DNA of 45,240 nucleotides from an uncultured Prevotella sp. (lineage in GTDB: Bacteria > Bacteroidota > Bacteroidia > Bacteroidales > Bacteroidaceae). Position numbers and translations under genes: made by a program. This document shows, one piece after another, positions 17,647 through 26,034 of the stretch (the first letter of the stretch is position 1; every line of letters starts with the position of its first letter). The DNA is taken from the NCBI GenBank assembly GCA_900316295.1, contig ONCJ01000014.1:1-45240 (forward strand). The letters run 5' to 3'. The notes beneath the pieces are model-generated. The model was not told the origin of the DNA. It searched no databases and saw only the letters and a program-made list of their open reading frames with translations.

Positions 17647-18828
17647 ATGAGACATAACTTCAAGACACTTCTCTCGATAAGTGCGGTTGCGGTCGCACTG
17701 GTATTCACTACGGGATGCTCGAATGAAAAGTTCACTATCAACGGTGAGATAGCCAACGCTAAGGACTCTACGCTGTATTTCGAGCATAACGGTCTGCAAG
17801 GATTTGAGACCATCGACTCGGTAAAGCTCGATGGAACGGGCACTTTTGAGTTCAAAGGTGACCGCATGAACAATCCAGAGTTCTATCGTCTGCGCATAGC
17901 CGGACAGATCATCAACATCGCCATCGACTCTACCGAGACGGTGACGGTAAAGGGTTCGTACCCGATGATGGCTACAAACTATGTGGTCAGCGACTCGTAT
18001 GAGAACAAGAAGATAAAGGAACTGGCTCTGAAACAGATAGAACTGCAAGCCCAATGCCAAAGGGTGGTAGCTGAGACGGAGGCAAGCGTAGACTCCATTC
18101 AGAGCATCATAAAGAAGCTGGTGGACCAGTATAAGGATGATGTCACGAAGAACTACATCTTCAAGGAGCCGATGAAGGCTTACTCATACTTCGCCCTGTT
18201 CCAGTATATCACGGTGGGGCGTCAGAGCAGCCTCATCTTCAATCCTCGCGAGAATCCCGAGGACGTGAAGGTGTTCGGTGCCGTAGCCACCAGCTGGGAC
18301 ACCTACTACCCTGACTCGGAACGCGGTAAAAACCTGCACAACATAGCCATAGAGGGTATGAAAGACCAACGCATAGTACAGGCTAACAACCAACAACTGG
18401 TGATAGACGAGTCGAAAGTGTCGGACGCAGGACTCTTCAACATCACTCTCATTGACAATAAAGGTCAACAACGCAGCCTGACCGACCTGAAGGGTAAGGT
18501 GGTGATGCTCGACTTCCACCTCTTCTCGGTGGGCGAAGAGTCTACCAAACGTATCATGCAGCTACGCGACCTGTACAACAAATATCACGCTCAGGGATTT
18601 GAGATCTATCAGATTTCGCTCGATTCCAACGAGCATTTCTGGAAGACACAGACGCAACACCTGCCTTGGGTGAGCGTATATGACCCCGACGGCATGAACT
18701 CTGACAATCTCATGAAGTATAACGTACAGAGCCTGCCAACCTTCTTCCTCATCGACAAGAATAATGTCTTGCAGAAACGCGACGTACAGATAAACGACAT
18801 CGATGCCGAGATAAGGTCGATGCTGTGA
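17647..18828 (+). CDS. DUF4369/thioredoxin-fold lipoprotein lacking the CXXC motif
   Basis: Envelope lipoprotein: signal sequence with lipobox VFTTGC (Cys24). The DUF4369 domain follows (about 25-130, FTINGEIANAKDSTLYFEHNGL), then a helical linker. The C-terminal AhpC/TSA-type thioredoxin fold spans about 265-393 (LTDLKGKVVMLDF...SLPTFFLIDKNN). In active relatives the strand after LDF reads like WASWCGPC; here it is HLFSVGEE (about 291-298), so both redox cysteines are gone while the cis-proline (LPT, about 364) remains. The fold is probably kept for binding rather than thiol exchange. It is first in a plus-strand group with the next three genes. Confidence 0.85.
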   Translation: MRHNFKTLLSISAVAVALVFTTGCSNEKFTINGEIANAKDSTLYFEHNGLQGFETIDSVKLDGTGTFEFKGDRMNNPEFYRLRIAGQIINIAIDSTETVTVKGSYPMMATNYVVSDSYENKKIKELALKQIELQAQCQRVVAETEASVDSIQSIIKKLVDQYKDDVTKNYIFKEPMKAYSYFALFQYITVGRQSSLIFNPRENPEDVKVFGAVATSWDTYYPDSERGKNLHNIAIEGMKDQRIVQANNQQLVIDESKVSDAGLFNITLIDNKGQQRSLTDLKGKVVMLDFHLFSVGEESTKRIMQLRDLYNKYHAQGFEIYQISLDSNEHFWKTQTQHLPWVSVYDPDGMNSDNLMKYNVQSLPTFFLIDKNNVLQKRDVQINDIDAEIRSML

Positions 18829-18899
18829 TTCTTTCGAGAAGCGAGGAGCGCGAAAAGATGAGCGAGAGGTGAAAGGAAACTTCTCTAAAAAGTGGGATT

Positions 18900-19388
18900 A
18901 TGGCTATGCGTTTGCATCTGATAATAGGTCTGATGATGGCATTCACGGCAGTGAGGGCGCAGACGTTCAGCACAGAACAGGAGCATGACAGCCTGTCGTG
19001 GTTGGTGCTAAAGACAGACTCCACCATAGACCGATGGCAACTGCCCTACCCCGTATATCAATTCCAGACTGGCGATGTCGATGGCGACGGAACTATAGAC
19101 GCAATGGTGGGAGTAATAAAAGCCACTCGATTCTACAAACAGAAGGGCAAACGACTCTTCATCTTTAAAAACAAAGACGGACTGGTACGCCCTCTGTGGA
19201 TGGGCTCAAAGTTGGGCGGCATACTTGAGGATTTCCGTTATGTGGACGGAAAGATACGATCGCTCGAGACTACCAACGACGGCAAATACGTCGTCGCCGA
19301 ATACAAATGGCAGGGCTTCGGAATGAGTTTTGAGAAATTCATTTATATAGGAGAAAAGGAAGAAGCAATTGGAAAATTGAAAGAGTAA
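18900..19388 (+). CDS. Small secreted protein with a DxDxDG calcium-type motif
   Basis: The 162-residue product begins MAMRLHLIIGLMMAFTAVRAQ, a signal peptide ending near residue 20. The mature part has GDVDGDGTIDAMVGV (about 57-71), the Asp-rich loop found in FG-GAP/VCBS-type blades and dockerin-like calcium sites, here only once. Beta-rich segments follow (RLFIFKNKDG, LEDFRYVDGKIRSLE). I recognise it only as a conserved Bacteroidetes hypothetical; no enzymatic motif is visible. It sits 71 bases after the thioredoxin-fold lipoprotein gene and 72 before the DUF3160 gene, so a shared envelope role is plausible but unproven. Confidence 0.75.
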   Translation: MAMRLHLIIGLMMAFTAVRAQTFSTEQEHDSLSWLVLKTDSTIDRWQLPYPVYQFQTGDVDGDGTIDAMVGVIKATRFYKQKGKRLFIFKNKDGLVRPLWMGSKLGGILEDFRYVDGKIRSLETTNDGKYVVAEYKWQGFGMSFEKFIYIGEKEEAIGKLKE

Positions 19389-19460
19389 GAAGGTAAAAAA
19401 GTCAAACCTAATCATCTGTCAACTGTCAACAGTAAACCATAAACTAAAAACAATACCCCT

Positions 19461-21893
19461 ATGAAAAGACTATTAATCCTCTGTTTGTTTGCAATCACAG
19501 CGATTGCGACAGCCTTCGCCCAAGACAACGAAGTGACTAAGAAGCCGTATGTGCTTCCTGGCAAGGGGCACATCAACGTGGAGAACCTCAGCAAGTCCAT
19601 CAACACCAATATGGACATTTCGGAGCTGAATCTTAGTGAACTGCGAGTACTAAGGAACGCCTTTGCCGCTCGGCAGGGCCACATCTTTATGACTGGTGAG
19701 ATGCGCAGTATTTTCGAGACCACCACATGGTATGACAAACGGATGTGGGAAAGATTTGAACAAGAGGAGCGTTTAAATTATGACAACGAGGGAACACGAA
19801 AGACGCTTCCTCTGAAATATACAGCAAAGGAGCAGGAGTTTATCAAACGACTGAAGGAGCGCGAGAACGAACTGCTGGCTAATGGCGGAAACTTCAAGCC
19901 GAAGAAGGACGGATGGAGAGTGAACACCGAGAACATCGTCAACCCATATCAATTAGAGAGCATCGACAACCAGCTGATGACAGCACTCGGTAAGAATGGA
20001 TTTGCCATCGTTCCCGACAACCAGCAGCAGCTGTTCCATATATATGAAAAGAACGACTATCACAACTTCCCTTCGTTTGTCACCACCGACCTTTACCTGC
20101 AACTCTTTCACATGTTCTTCGACCAAGGACTAAAGAGCATCGAGGAGGAGAAGTTTAATGGCGCTATGATAGACCTCTCTCAAGGACTATACGACGCTAT
20201 GACCGCAGAGATAAAGAACGCCAAGACCACCGAGGTGAGAGACGCGGCAGAGTGGGGACAAGCCTTCGCTGCCATCGCACTGGCTCTCGCCAGCGAGAAG
20301 GCGCCGCTGCCTGTAGCTGCGAATTATGCCGAGATGGTGAGTCATGAGATCAATTGTGCGACGAACTCCCAGAACGACTTTTCCGAATTCTTGCGTTATA
20401 ACAAAGCTAAGTTTGCCTACTCACTCTTCCGTCCGCGTGGGCACTACACCCGCAACGACCTCGTGAAGCGATACTTCCGCGCCATGATGTGGCTACAGAC
20501 GGCTCCGATGGAAGCTGACGACCCCGTCCAACTGCAACGTGCAGCCCTGATGTCGACAGTTGTAGGCAGTAATGAAAAGCTGCTCCACTCATACAACCGC
20601 ATCTTCGAGCCTATAACTTTCCTCATGGGTGCACCCGACAATATCACCATCCTTCAAGTTTATCAGGAAGTGCTCAATACAGGAATGCCTGTAGATATCC
20701 TCTTTGCCAACAAAAAAGCGATGAAGAAACTGGAGAAGAAGATTGTCGAGTTGTCGCAACAACAAACTCGCATCACTCCGAAGATACAGAACACCAGCCC
20801 TTATAAGATCAATCTCATGCCTCAACGCTACCAGCCTGACGGCGAAGTGCTCAACGAGATGTACGATGCTGTCAGTGAAGTGTCAAAGCGCGGAGCGCCA
20901 ATGGGGCTCGACGTGATGGCTGCTATGGGTACATTCAAGGCAGAACAGATACTCATTGACGAACTGAAACAGGATAAGCAATGGGAGGAATTCACACCCT
21001 CACTGAATAAGATGAAGACTCGCATGGGTGAGATCAACTGGAAGGAAACAGTAGCAACACGATGGATGGAGGCGCTGACGGAGATGACTAAGTCGAATCC
21101 AGACTACCCATACTTCATGCAGACACCACAATGGCAGAAGAAAGACCTGAACACAGCATTGGCTTCGTGGGCTGAGCTGAAACATGACGCCATACTATAT
21201 GCCAAGCAACCGATGGCTGCCGAGTGCGGCGACTACGGTCCGCCAGAGCCTGTCATCAAAGGATATGTGGAGCCAAATACCGCATTCTGGGAGAAGGCTA
21301 TCTCGCTGATGGATGCTACGATGTCGCTGCTGAGAAAATATGATCTCGTGACCGAGAAGATAGAGGACACTAACGACCGCATTAAAGAACAGGCGGAAGT
21401 ATTCCTAAGGATAAGTCGTGAGGAACTGGCTGGCAAGAAACTTTCCGATGAGGACTATTACCAGTTGGAAACGATAGGTGCAACCTTTGAGAACATCAGC
21501 CTCGCCCTGGTACGCCAGAAGGATCAGTTCCTCGCCGGATGGGACAACGTAGAGGGTGCCGACAAATCGATAGCTGTGGTTGCCGACGTGTTTACAGCTA
21601 ATGGAAACAACAATCCTGAGCCATCGATACTCTATGAGGCTACAGGTCCTGCATACGAGATATATGTCGTAGTAGAGATTGACGGATACCTATATCTCAC
21701 TCGCGGTGGAGTGTTCTCCTACAGAGAGTTCCGCCGACCTGTCGACGAACAGCGTATGACCGACGAGGAATGGCAGGAGAAACTGAAGGAGTACCCAAAT
21801 ACAGGTGTGCCTTCGTGGATGGAAGAGATAACCGTTCCGCTGAATCAAGCGCCACAAGACAACGAGCAAGTGTTCTATAGCTCGGGATGCTAA
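19461..21893 (+). CDS. Secreted YARHG-DUF3160 protein
   Basis: The 810-residue protein has a signal peptide (MKRLLILCLFAITAIATAFA, cleavage near residue 20). A YARHG domain is at about 57-95 (LSELRVLRNAFAARQGHIF...FETTTWYD), a short extracellular module. A long DUF3160 region extends from about 180 to 790 (SFVTTDLYLQLFHMFFDQGL, GPAYEIYVVVEIDGYLYLTRGGVFSYREF). Neither domain has a firm molecular function. The last residues, FYSSGC, end in a Cys. The following capA-like gene starts only 10 bases after the stop, so the two are cotranscribed. An export or cell-surface role is likely; anything more is guesswork. Confidence 0.85.
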   Translation: MKRLLILCLFAITAIATAFAQDNEVTKKPYVLPGKGHINVENLSKSINTNMDISELNLSELRVLRNAFAARQGHIFMTGEMRSIFETTTWYDKRMWERFEQEERLNYDNEGTRKTLPLKYTAKEQEFIKRLKERENELLANGGNFKPKKDGWRVNTENIVNPYQLESIDNQLMTALGKNGFAIVPDNQQQLFHIYEKNDYHNFPSFVTTDLYLQLFHMFFDQGLKSIEEEKFNGAMIDLSQGLYDAMTAEIKNAKTTEVRDAAEWGQAFAAIALALASEKAPLPVAANYAEMVSHEINCATNSQNDFSEFLRYNKAKFAYSLFRPRGHYTRNDLVKRYFRAMMWLQTAPMEADDPVQLQRAALMSTVVGSNEKLLHSYNRIFEPITFLMGAPDNITILQVYQEVLNTGMPVDILFANKKAMKKLEKKIVELSQQQTRITPKIQNTSPYKINLMPQRYQPDGEVLNEMYDAVSEVSKRGAPMGLDVMAAMGTFKAEQILIDELKQDKQWEEFTPSLNKMKTRMGEINWKETVATRWMEALTEMTKSNPDYPYFMQTPQWQKKDLNTALASWAELKHDAILYAKQPMAAECGDYGPPEPVIKGYVEPNTAFWEKAISLMDATMSLLRKYDLVTEKIEDTNDRIKEQAEVFLRISREELAGKKLSDEDYYQLETIGATFENISLALVRQKDQFLAGWDNVEGADKSIAVVADVFTANGNNNPEPSILYEATGPAYEIYVVVEIDGYLYLTRGGVFSYREFRRPVDEQRMTDEEWQEKLKEYPNTGVPSWMEEITVPLNQAPQDNEQVFYSSGC

Positions 21894-21903
21894 AAATTAG
21901 GAG

Positions 21904-22830
21904 ATGAGGAATAAGGAGGTGAGGAGATTACTTCTTCTAATGTTAATTATCCTGTCTGAGACTATTTGTCTCGGACAGGATTCTTTGTCCATAGCCTTCA
22001 CAGGTGACGTCCTCTTAGACCGTGGAGTGAGAAAGAAGATAGAATACGGTGGGGGTATGGACGCACTTTTCTCCCATTCCATCGATTCTTTATTTGCTTC
22101 ATGCGACATGGTGGTAGGCAATCTGGAGTGTCCCGCCACAAAGATAAAGCATCCAGTATACAAACGGTTTATCTTCAGAGCCGAACCCGAATGGCTCCCT
22201 TCACTACGCAATCACGGCTTTACTCATCTCAATCTTGCCAATAATCACAGCATAGACCAAGGCAGGGAGGCTCTATTGGACACAAAAGCGAATATCGAGA
22301 AGGCTGGAATGGTGGCTATAGGTGCTGGAAAGAACATGGAAGAGGCGGCACGCCCCGTACTACTTTCCGCCACACCACGCAGCATCTATCTGATAGCATC
22401 CCAACGACTACCATTAGAAAACTATGCCTACCTGCCCGACAAACCCTGCGTCAGTCAGGAAAGTTTCGACTCGTTGCTACACAGAGTCCAAACAATACGG
22501 GAGAATGAGCCCGATGCCTGCATTATAGTAAGTCTGCACTGGGGATGGGAACACACTCTCACTCCCACCCCAACCCAGCGCCAACAAGCTCACCTGCTCG
22601 TAGATGCTGGTGCCGATTTGCTGGTGTGTCATCATACCCACACCTTACAAACGATAGAGACTTATCGTGGAAAAACCATCTACTATAGCATTGGCAACTT
22701 CATTTTCGACCTGACCAAGCCCATTAACACACGCACCTGTGTGGTTAAAGCAATCATTACAAAGGACAGCATCAAGACAAACACACTGCCCGTAGAAATC
22801 AGACAGTGTGTTCCATATGCTGAGAGATAA
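21904..22830 (+). CDS. CapA-family (PGA_cap) metallophosphatase-like protein
   Basis: Member of the family of poly-gamma-glutamate capsule protein CapA, with a calcineurin-like phosphoesterase fold. A hydrophobic leader (about 7-24) suggests export or membrane anchoring. Motifs in order are TGDVLLDRG (33-41), GNLECP (72-77), NLANNHSID (110-118), SLHWGWEH (about 204-211), CHHTHT (about 239-244) and YSIGNF (about 256-261). These His/Asp/Asn sets are the expected metal ligands. Length 308 is a little short for the family. No capB/capC partner is present, so capsule synthesis is not implied. It follows the DUF3160 gene by 10 bases and ends 32 bases from a convergent esterase gene. Confidence 0.88.
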   Translation: MRNKEVRRLLLLMLIILSETICLGQDSLSIAFTGDVLLDRGVRKKIEYGGGMDALFSHSIDSLFASCDMVVGNLECPATKIKHPVYKRFIFRAEPEWLPSLRNHGFTHLNLANNHSIDQGREALLDTKANIEKAGMVAIGAGKNMEEAARPVLLSATPRSIYLIASQRLPLENYAYLPDKPCVSQESFDSLLHRVQTIRENEPDACIIVSLHWGWEHTLTPTPTQRQQAHLLVDAGADLLVCHHTHTLQTIETYRGKTIYYSIGNFIFDLTKPINTRTCVVKAIITKDSIKTNTLPVEIRQCVPYAER

Positions 22831-22862
22831 AAATATGCGAAAAGATAAGGTTAGAGAGAGCA

Positions 22863-23687
22863 TTAAAAGCTCTTCAGCCAAGACTGCAGATTGAGTTGCA
22901 TCTCCAGATGGTGCTTGAAGCCCATCCTGGCACCCCAGCCGTGACCACCCGTGGGATAGACATACAGGCTGGCTGGTACGTCATTACGATAGAGCTCCAT
23001 ATAATAATTTACACCATTTGCCGGCGGAACAACTGTGTCGTCATCACTCAATGCGATGAAAGCTCGCGGAGTATTCCTACTCACATGCATGTCGCTACTG
23101 TACTTCTTCTCCTCCCGTTTGCTGGGATGAGAGCCTAACAGGTTATTTCGAGAACCCTCGTGGGTGTAGCCTTCCATCATGGTGATAACGGGATAGAACA
23201 GTATCTGGAAGTTAGGAGCGGCATCGCCCTTCGCTTGAGTAGCTATAGTAGAGGCGAGGTGCCCACCAGCAGAGAACCCCATAATGCCCACGTCATTTTT
23301 GTTGATCCTCCACGCTTTTGCATTAGCACGTACGAGTTTTATGGCATGTTCAGCATCTGAGATGGGAACTTCAGTCTTCTCATGAGGCATACGGTACTTC
23401 AGTACTATCGCCGCAATACCCATATTTTGGAAGTACTCACCCCAGGCATATCCTTCCTTGTCCATTGCCAGATGTGTATATCCCCCACCAGGACATATCA
23501 CTATCGCGCGTCCCGTAGCCTCCTTCTCCACAGGCAGGTATACTCTCACTTTTGCAGTATCGTTACTATCAGAGCTCTTCACCGATGGATTGCCTGAATA
23601 CAAATTCATCTCTATCGTACGCTGTGCCGACATTGTCAGGACTGCCATCGCCAAACATGCAACAGCAAAAAATCGTCTTGTCTTCAT
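22863..23687 (-). CDS. Secreted alpha/beta-hydrolase, acetyl/feruloyl esterase-like
   Basis: Likely deacylase acting on plant polysaccharide esters. A signal peptide (MKTRRFFAVACLAMAVLTMSA) is followed by the oxyanion-hole segment ICPGGGYTHLA (about 64-74). The nucleophile elbow is GFSAGG with Ser139, the Asp lies in LSDDDTVVPP (about 215-217), and the His is in GGHGWG (His249). The order and the VYLPVEKEATGRAIVICPGGGY pattern match the BD-FAE/acetylxylan-esterase-like hydrolases common in Bacteroidetes xylan loci. Length 274 is typical. Substrate specificity cannot be settled here. It is divergent from a SASA esterase, and the pair may be coregulated. Confidence 0.85.
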   Translation of the reverse strand: MKTRRFFAVACLAMAVLTMSAQRTIEMNLYSGNPSVKSSDSNDTAKVRVYLPVEKEATGRAIVICPGGGYTHLAMDKEGYAWGEYFQNMGIAAIVLKYRMPHEKTEVPISDAEHAIKLVRANAKAWRINKNDVGIMGFSAGGHLASTIATQAKGDAAPNFQILFYPVITMMEGYTHEGSRNNLLGSHPSKREEKKYSSDMHVSRNTPRAFIALSDDDTVVPPANGVNYYMELYRNDVPASLYVYPTGGHGWGARMGFKHHLEMQLNLQSWLKSF

Positions 23688-23710
23688 AATAGTCTTCTAT
23701 CTTTTGATTG

Positions 23711-23718
23711 CAAAGATA
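23711..23718 (-). promoter_or_regulatory. -7 element for the alpha/beta-hydrolase gene
   Basis: Minus strand TATCTTTGCAATC, 23 bases before the ATG, matches TAnnTTTG. The upstream half is poor (AGCAAC rather than TTTG). Confidence 0.5.
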
Positions 23719-23804
23719 CTGATTATATAATGAGTTGCTGGTGATATATTTTTTCTTTAACTCCTTTTAACTCCCTTTATTTACATAACTCTCAAGAGAA
23801 ATCT

Positions 23805-23812
23805 TACCTTTG
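23805..23812 (+). promoter_or_regulatory. -7 element for the SASA esterase gene
   Basis: TACCTTTGCAATC matches TAnnTTTG, 29 bases before the ATG. No TTTG occurs at the expected upstream distance, which may mean the promoter needs an activator. Confidence 0.5.
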
Positions 23813-23841
23813 CAATCATAAAACCTAAAACTAACAAACAA

Positions 23842-25296
23842 ATGTACAGGCGCTTTTTATTTTCGGTATTGGCAGTATTCGCTATGGCTTCGACAGGCCA
23901 GGCAAAGGTGAAGTTGCATCATCTTATAGGTGACAACATGATATTACAACAGCAGACTGACGCCCGACTATGGGGATGGGCAGACAAGGGCAAGACCGTC
24001 AAGGTGACAACATCTTGGTCGAAGGACACATATCGAGCCACTGCTGACAAGGAAGGCAGATGGGAGGTGTATGTAAAGACGCCGAAGGCAAGCTATACTC
24101 CACTGTCAATAACATTCGACGATGGCGAAAAGACTACAATAAACAATGTCCTTGCAGGAGAAGTGTGGGTGTGTGCCGGACAGAGCAACATGCAGATGCC
24201 CGTAAGAGGTTTCGGCAATTGTCCCATCGAAGGATATACAGAGGAGGTGGTCAATGCCAACCAATATAAGGCAATCCACTATGTGAAGATACCAGAGCTC
24301 ATGCGTATGACACCGCAGGAGGATGCCAACTGCGAATGGAAGGAAGTGAGCACAAAGACAGTTGCCAACGCCTCTGCCGTGGGATACTTCTTCGCACAAG
24401 TGGTCAACAAGGTGCTTGACGTACCTGTAGGTCTCATCATGGCAAACAAGGGTGGTACTCGTGTAGAGAGCTGGCTGACTAAAGAGAACCTTGAGAAATA
24501 CACCAACGAGCCGACAGATTCCGATGGAATCGTAAAATTCAAGCCCGAATGGGATTACCAAAGAGCAATGCTTTGGGGTAATGGCACCTTCAATCCAATA
24601 CTGAAGTACTCCGTCAAGGGCATCATCTTCTATCAAGGATGTTCTAACGTAGGAGACCCAGCCAACCAATACAGCGAGCGACTGAAACTGTTAGTGGAAC
24701 AATGGAGAAAGCAGTTCGGTTGTGGGGAAATTCCATTCTATTTTGTGGAGATTGCTCCATACCATTATGACAACGTAGATGCTGACTGGGGCGCACGCCT
24801 GCGCGAACAACAATATAGAGCATCACAGATCATACCAAACAGCGGACTCGTATCGACCAACGACCTTGTATATCCATACGAGAAGACTCAGATACACCCA
24901 TGCAAGAAGAAGCCCGTGGGACAAAGACTGGCTTACCTTGCCCTGAACAAGACCTACGGATTTGACGAGATTGGATGTGTAGGACCATCATATAAAGACA
25001 TGAAGATCACGGGCAACATCGTAGACATACATCTCAACAACGACCTGGGAGCCATCAGCCGCTTCGAGGATATCGAGGGATTTGAGCTTGCAGGTGAGGA
25101 CCGGGTGTTCCATCCTGCCAAGGCAGAGCACTTCTGGCAGCCAGGCGGAGGCTACTGGGACGAGACCATACGCATTACCTCACCCGAAGTAGAGAAGCCC
25201 GTAGCCGTACGCTACTGCTTCAAGAACTTCCAGATTGGCAATCTGAAGAATGCGGCAGGTCTGCCTCTATATCCTTTCCGCACGGATGAGTGGTAG
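23842..25296 (+). CDS. Secreted SASA-family (SGNH) carbohydrate acetylesterase
   Basis: Annotated in this family as sialate O-acetylesterase, though many Bacteroidetes members act on acetylated xylan. A signal peptide (MYRRFLFSVLAVFAMASTGQA) precedes a beta domain (about 22-105). The SGNH core begins at VCAGQSNMQMP with the nucleophile Ser115. GGTRVESW (about 211-218) follows, then YQGCSNVG (about 266-273), where many relatives have QGESN. The catalytic Asp/His region TQIHP lies near 350. Length 484 is typical of the short form. The divergent esterase upstream and UxuAB elsewhere point to acetylated hemicellulose, but sialic-acid esters cannot be excluded. A Nudix gene follows 19 bases after the stop. 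Confidence 0.87.
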   Translation: MYRRFLFSVLAVFAMASTGQAKVKLHHLIGDNMILQQQTDARLWGWADKGKTVKVTTSWSKDTYRATADKEGRWEVYVKTPKASYTPLSITFDDGEKTTINNVLAGEVWVCAGQSNMQMPVRGFGNCPIEGYTEEVVNANQYKAIHYVKIPELMRMTPQEDANCEWKEVSTKTVANASAVGYFFAQVVNKVLDVPVGLIMANKGGTRVESWLTKENLEKYTNEPTDSDGIVKFKPEWDYQRAMLWGNGTFNPILKYSVKGIIFYQGCSNVGDPANQYSERLKLLVEQWRKQFGCGEIPFYFVEIAPYHYDNVDADWGARLREQQYRASQIIPNSGLVSTNDLVYPYEKTQIHPCKKKPVGQRLAYLALNKTYGFDEIGCVGPSYKDMKITGNIVDIHLNNDLGAISRFEDIEGFELAGEDRVFHPAKAEHFWQPGGGYWDETIRITSPEVEKPVAVRYCFKNFQIGNLKNAAGLPLYPFRTDEW

Positions 25297-25315
25297 ATTA
25301 TAGTGAGGAGTGAGC

Positions 25316-25846
25316 ATGCATCCATTAGAGAAATTCCGCTTTTGTCCCGTCTGCGGCAGCAGTAAGTGGGAGATACATAACTTCAAGAGCAAGCAATGTG
25401 GCGACTGTGGGTTCACCTACTATGGCAACCCCAGCGCCGCGAACGTGGCTCTTATCATCAACGAAAAGAACGAACTACTCGTGGTGCGCCGCAAGAAGGA
25501 CCCTGCCAAAGGCACACTCGACCTACCTGGAGGCTTCACCGACATGGAAGAGAGTGGAGAACAGGGAGTCATCCGCGAGGTTCTGGAGGAGACTGGACTC
25601 GTAGTAAGCCGTGCAGAATATCTCCTCAGCCTGCCCAATTTATATGAATACAGCGGAATGACCATACACACTCTCGACATGTTCTTCCGATGCCACGTAG
25701 ATGACTATAGTAATATGCATGCGATGGACGATGCAGAAGACGCTCGATGGATACCCATCAGCCAGCTCCGTCCCGAAGAGTTTGGACTACGTTCTATCCG
25801 CGAGGGTATCACCCGATTGCTGCAAGAAGGCCTTTTTGAAGGCTAA
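25316..25846 (+). CDS. Zinc-ribbon Nudix hydrolase
   Basis: Probable nucleotide pyrophosphatase of the NADH-pyrophosphatase-like type. Cys10-x2-Cys13 and Cys28-x2-Cys31 (CPVC...CGDC) form a zinc ribbon. The Nudix box starts at Gly73 and matches GX5EX7REUXEEXGU exactly (Glu79, Arg87-Glu88, Glu91-Glu92). I chose ATG 25316 over GTG 25310 because GAGGAG lies at a good distance before it; the product is 176 residues. It follows the SASA gene by 19 bases and may be cotranscribed. The real substrate is unknown. Confidence 0.88.
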   Translation: MHPLEKFRFCPVCGSSKWEIHNFKSKQCGDCGFTYYGNPSAANVALIINEKNELLVVRRKKDPAKGTLDLPGGFTDMEESGEQGVIREVLEETGLVVSRAEYLLSLPNLYEYSGMTIHTLDMFFRCHVDDYSNMHAMDDAEDARWIPISQLRPEEFGLRSIREGITRLLQEGLFEG

Positions 25847-25849
25847 CTC

Positions 25850-25893
25850 CTTAAAGCCCTTAAGGTTCTAAGGACCCTAAGGACACTTAACTC
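25850..25893. repeat. CCTTAAGG/CCTAAGG-rich spacer after the Nudix gene
   Basis: Several near-copies of CCTTAAGG and CTAAGGA follow the Nudix stop. The piece can fold in more than one way but is not followed directly by a T-run, so I do not call it a terminator. Confidence 0.3.
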
Positions 25894-25953
25894 CCAGTTC
25901 TTAAAAAAAATTAAATTTGTATATATAATAATGTGTATGCAAAAGTTTTAATT

Positions 25954-25961
25954 TACTTTTG
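25954..25961 (+). promoter_or_regulatory. -7 element for topA
   Basis: TACTTTTGCGCCC matches TAnnTTTG, 73 bases before the topA ATG. The upstream element is weak. Confidence 0.55.
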
Positions 25962-26034
25962 CGCCCTTGAATGCGACATTTCCCATGTCGTACATTATGC
26001 ATTGCAATAACAAAAAGTATATACAAATAGGAAT

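Noticed and set aside
25850-25925. Terminator after the Nudix gene
   Set aside because: The CCTTAAGG-rich piece folds ambiguously and lacks an adjacent T-run.
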